Assembly (NCBI GenBank): GCA_900553005.1
Contig: USBU01000009.1
Span: forward strand, 1 to 16,109
Direction of reading: 5' to 3'
Source: an uncultured Eubacteriales bacterium
Lineage (GTDB): Bacteria; Bacillota; Clostridia; Christensenellales; Pumilibacteraceae
DNA length: 16,109 nucleotides
The translations under genes and the position numbers were made by a program. The notes under the pieces were generated by a model, which had not been told where the DNA came from, did not search any database, and saw only the letters and a program-made list of their open reading frames with translations. Below are positions 14,801 to 16,109 of the stretch, piece by piece; within the stretch, counting starts at the first letter, position 1, and the number at the start of each line of letters is the position of its first letter.

Positions 14801-16059
14801 TTACCGGCACGATCGACGGACGCGGTTATACGGTATCCAACTTTAAGATAGAGGAGGATAACGGCGGACTCGTTTCCTATCTGACAAAGGACGGCGTAAT
14901 CAAAAACATAGCACTTATCGGAATAGAGCTTGGTGAAAATCAAAAGACGGCGGCGCTTGCGACGCAGATAGACGGTCAGCTTTCCGACGTATTCCTTAAG
15001 GGTAAGCTCAGCGCAAGCGCAGATGCGTATAAACATGCCTGGGGCGGACCTGCGCTGGGCGCAAGCAAATTGGGCGTCGGCGCTTCGGTCAGCAATGTGT
15101 TTGCTATAGTGGATTCCTTTGTGTATAGCACCACTTATGCGGGTGCGGTAATCGGTAACGTATCCGCTACTGATTACGTTGCGGGAGCGTACAGCGTAAA
15201 CAACGTTTATTCCGTCAATACGATAGGTCCGGCAGACGGCAGCTATAGCTGGGCGCAATGGCTGGGCGCAATCGGCAACAGCAATGCAGGTCGCGGAGTC
15301 AACAATCCGACTAATGCCAATACACAGCAGGCTACCGATACGGAAAGACTGGACGCGCTCGGTATCGATACGGGCGGCAAGGTAAACAACGTCAAATCCT
15401 TCCAGCACTACGATGTTTTCGACCGGTGGATCGCGGACGGCAATTCGCTTGCCGGTTTTGACAGCGATATCTGGGACTGCTCGGGCGGATATCCGATATT
15501 CAAATCCATGAAGAGCATTCTTCAGGCCGATCTGGCTGTTGATCCCGATGCAACTAGGGTTGCTCCCGGCTCTCTTACTCCGCTCAGCACGGTCTCCGGC
15601 GCTTATCCCGTCGTGTGGTCTATTGCCGAGGGCGACGAGGTCGAGGGCGTCGAGATTAAGGACGGAGTTCTGGACGTTGCCGGTTCTGTTGCCGGCGGCA
15701 CCAAGATCAACGTAACGGCGGCTTCCAGGTATTGCGACGATATTACAATTAAGGTAGAGTTTACCGTTGAAAATCTTGAGATTGTCGATCTCACGGCGGA
15801 GACGATAGAGCTTGATATGGGCGACGGATCGGCCTCCTACACGGTAACGATAGAGTCGCTTACCGAGGGCGTAAACCGCGCGGTTTCCGGCGCTACGGTG
15901 CTGACGACTCCTACGACTGACAATTCTGACGTGATTTTCACCGCCGAAACGCTTAAAACTCTCGGCCCCGGTGAAAAGATCGTCGGCATTTACACCGACA
16001 CTAAGGTTTACAACGTCAAGTTGCTTCTTATAAGCAAGGTAATTACGACGGCCGAGCAT
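11860..16059 (+). CDS. Giant Big2/beta-helix modular lipoprotein (3' end missing)
   Basis: At least 1400 residues, with the C terminus lost at the contig end; the six apparent last residues LSLIHI and stop are adapter. ATG 11860 follows AAGGAGG (11841-11847) at 12 nt. The lipoprotein signal ends VFAA with lipidated Cys24. Four Big2-like Ig domains follow (about 31-106, 113-187, 191-278, 280-370), with typical lines such as WTSSDASKATVENGLVTALA and LAEGKATVTAS. From about 375 the protein consists of tandem 455-480-residue modules. Each has a beta-sandwich ending in GEK, a TKxIxT linker exactly 20 residues later, a parallel beta-helix-like part with GGYFxLGGNI, FxGTxxGxGY and GVIKNxxxIG motifs (GLUG-like), a WD..G..P closing motif, then a Big2-like domain. 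This suggests a long surface stalk for glycan or host-surface binding. No catalytic motif is recognised. It is preceded by the structured spacer and may be transcribed separately. Confidence 0.85.
13168..14532 (+). repeat. Tandem module 1 of the giant lipoprotein (coding)
   Basis: Residues 437-891, 455 residues from one GEK motif to the next. It holds TKIMYTAED (458 on), the beta-helix motifs GGYFMLGGNI (512-521), GTFNGNGY (560-567), GGVIKNVSFIGV (588-599) and WDVTG (730-734), then a Big2-like domain and a beta-sandwich. The phase was set by the GEK and TK landmarks. Confidence 0.75.
14533..15969 (+). repeat. Tandem module 2 of the giant lipoprotein (coding)
   Basis: Residues 892-1370, 479 residues. 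It repeats module 1 motif by motif: TKVITTDEE (913 on), GGYFILGGNI (947-956), GTIDGRGY (983-990), GVIKNIALIGI (1012-1022) and WDCSGGYP (1205-1212). It differs by a longer insertion between the beta-helix and the WD motif. The divergence between copies indicates an old duplication. Confidence 0.75.
15970..16059 (+). repeat. Start of tandem module 3 (truncated by contig end)
   Basis: Residues 1371-1400: GEKIVGIYTD, then SKVITTAEH, in the same 20-residue register as the two earlier copies. This shows that at least one more module continues beyond the contig. Confidence 0.75.
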
Positions 16060-16109
16060 CTGTCTCTTATACACATCTGACGCTGCCGACGACTTAATAG
16101 GTGTAGATC
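16060..16109. other. Untrimmed Nextera i5-side sequencing adapter
   Basis: Not genomic. 16060-16078 is the reverse-complement Tn5 mosaic end CTGTCTCTTATACACATCT, and 16079-16092 (GACGCTGCCGACGA) is the Read 1 stem. 16093-16100 (CTTAATAG) is where the i5 index belongs, and 16101-16109 (GTGTAGATC) begins the P5 oligo. From memory CTATTAAG, its reverse complement, is Nextera XT S518. It supplies a false stop codon to the last gene. Confidence 0.98.

Noticed and set aside
13852..16074. Long minus-strand open frame of 740 codons antisense to the giant lipoprotein gene
   Set aside because: It starts in adapter (MYKRQ), has no ribosome binding site or family resemblance, is Arg/Gly/Ala-rich in the manner of shadow frames, and opposes a clearly real lipoprotein.
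1..16109. CRISPR array, tRNA or rRNA genes, prophage or insertion-sequence genes
   Set aside because: No regularly spaced short repeats, no tRNA-like T-loop or cloverleaf, and no transposase or phage protein was seen on either strand.

Overview
This window looks like one complete assembled contig from a Bacillota (Clostridia-type, probably gut or other anaerobic) bacterium. Only positions 45-16059 are genomic. Both ends are Illumina Nextera adapter that was never trimmed: 1-44 carries the i7-side adapter with its index, and 16060-16109 carries the i5-side adapter with its index. The taxonomic guess rests on AGGAGG-type ribosome binding sites, type II lipoprotein signals with Gly/Pro/Asn/Asp linkers, LplB/LplC-like CUT1 sugar permeases without a local ATPase, and Big2-rich surface proteins. 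It is an inference, not a proof.

All seven genes are on the plus strand. Region 1 (45-186) is a short upstream region with a near-consensus sigma-A promoter (TTGACA, 17 bp, TACAAT) and a 10-bp hairpin in the predicted 5' leader. Region 2 (187-11377) is an operon-like run of six genes. They are a leaderless GtaA/DUF4965-family enzyme, an extracellular sugar-binding lipoprotein, two CUT1 permeases, a 1014-residue secreted protein of Ig-like and lectin-like domains, and a DUF4838 lipoprotein related to glycosidases. Gaps are 24, 108, 16, 53 and 22 bp, and the 108-bp gap after the binding protein holds a likely terminator or attenuator. Region 3 (11378-11859) is a 482-bp gap with no credible gene but six inverted repeats. 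Region 4 (11860-16059) is a giant lipoprotein, cut off by the contig end, with four Big2-like domains followed by 455-480-residue tandem modules.

Together the genes read as a glycan-foraging locus of Gram-positive type. Large surface proteins and the DUF4838 lipoprotein would bind or trim a complex glycan, the binding protein and two permeases would import the product (powered by an MsmX-like ATPase encoded elsewhere), and the DUF4965 protein would act on it in the cytoplasm. The substrate cannot be named from the sequence. The less familiar parts are the very large modular surface proteins and the structured 482-bp spacer. The two end reading frames fused to adapter (N-terminal MCIRDR, C-terminal LSLIHI) are artefacts and should not be deposited as protein sequence.
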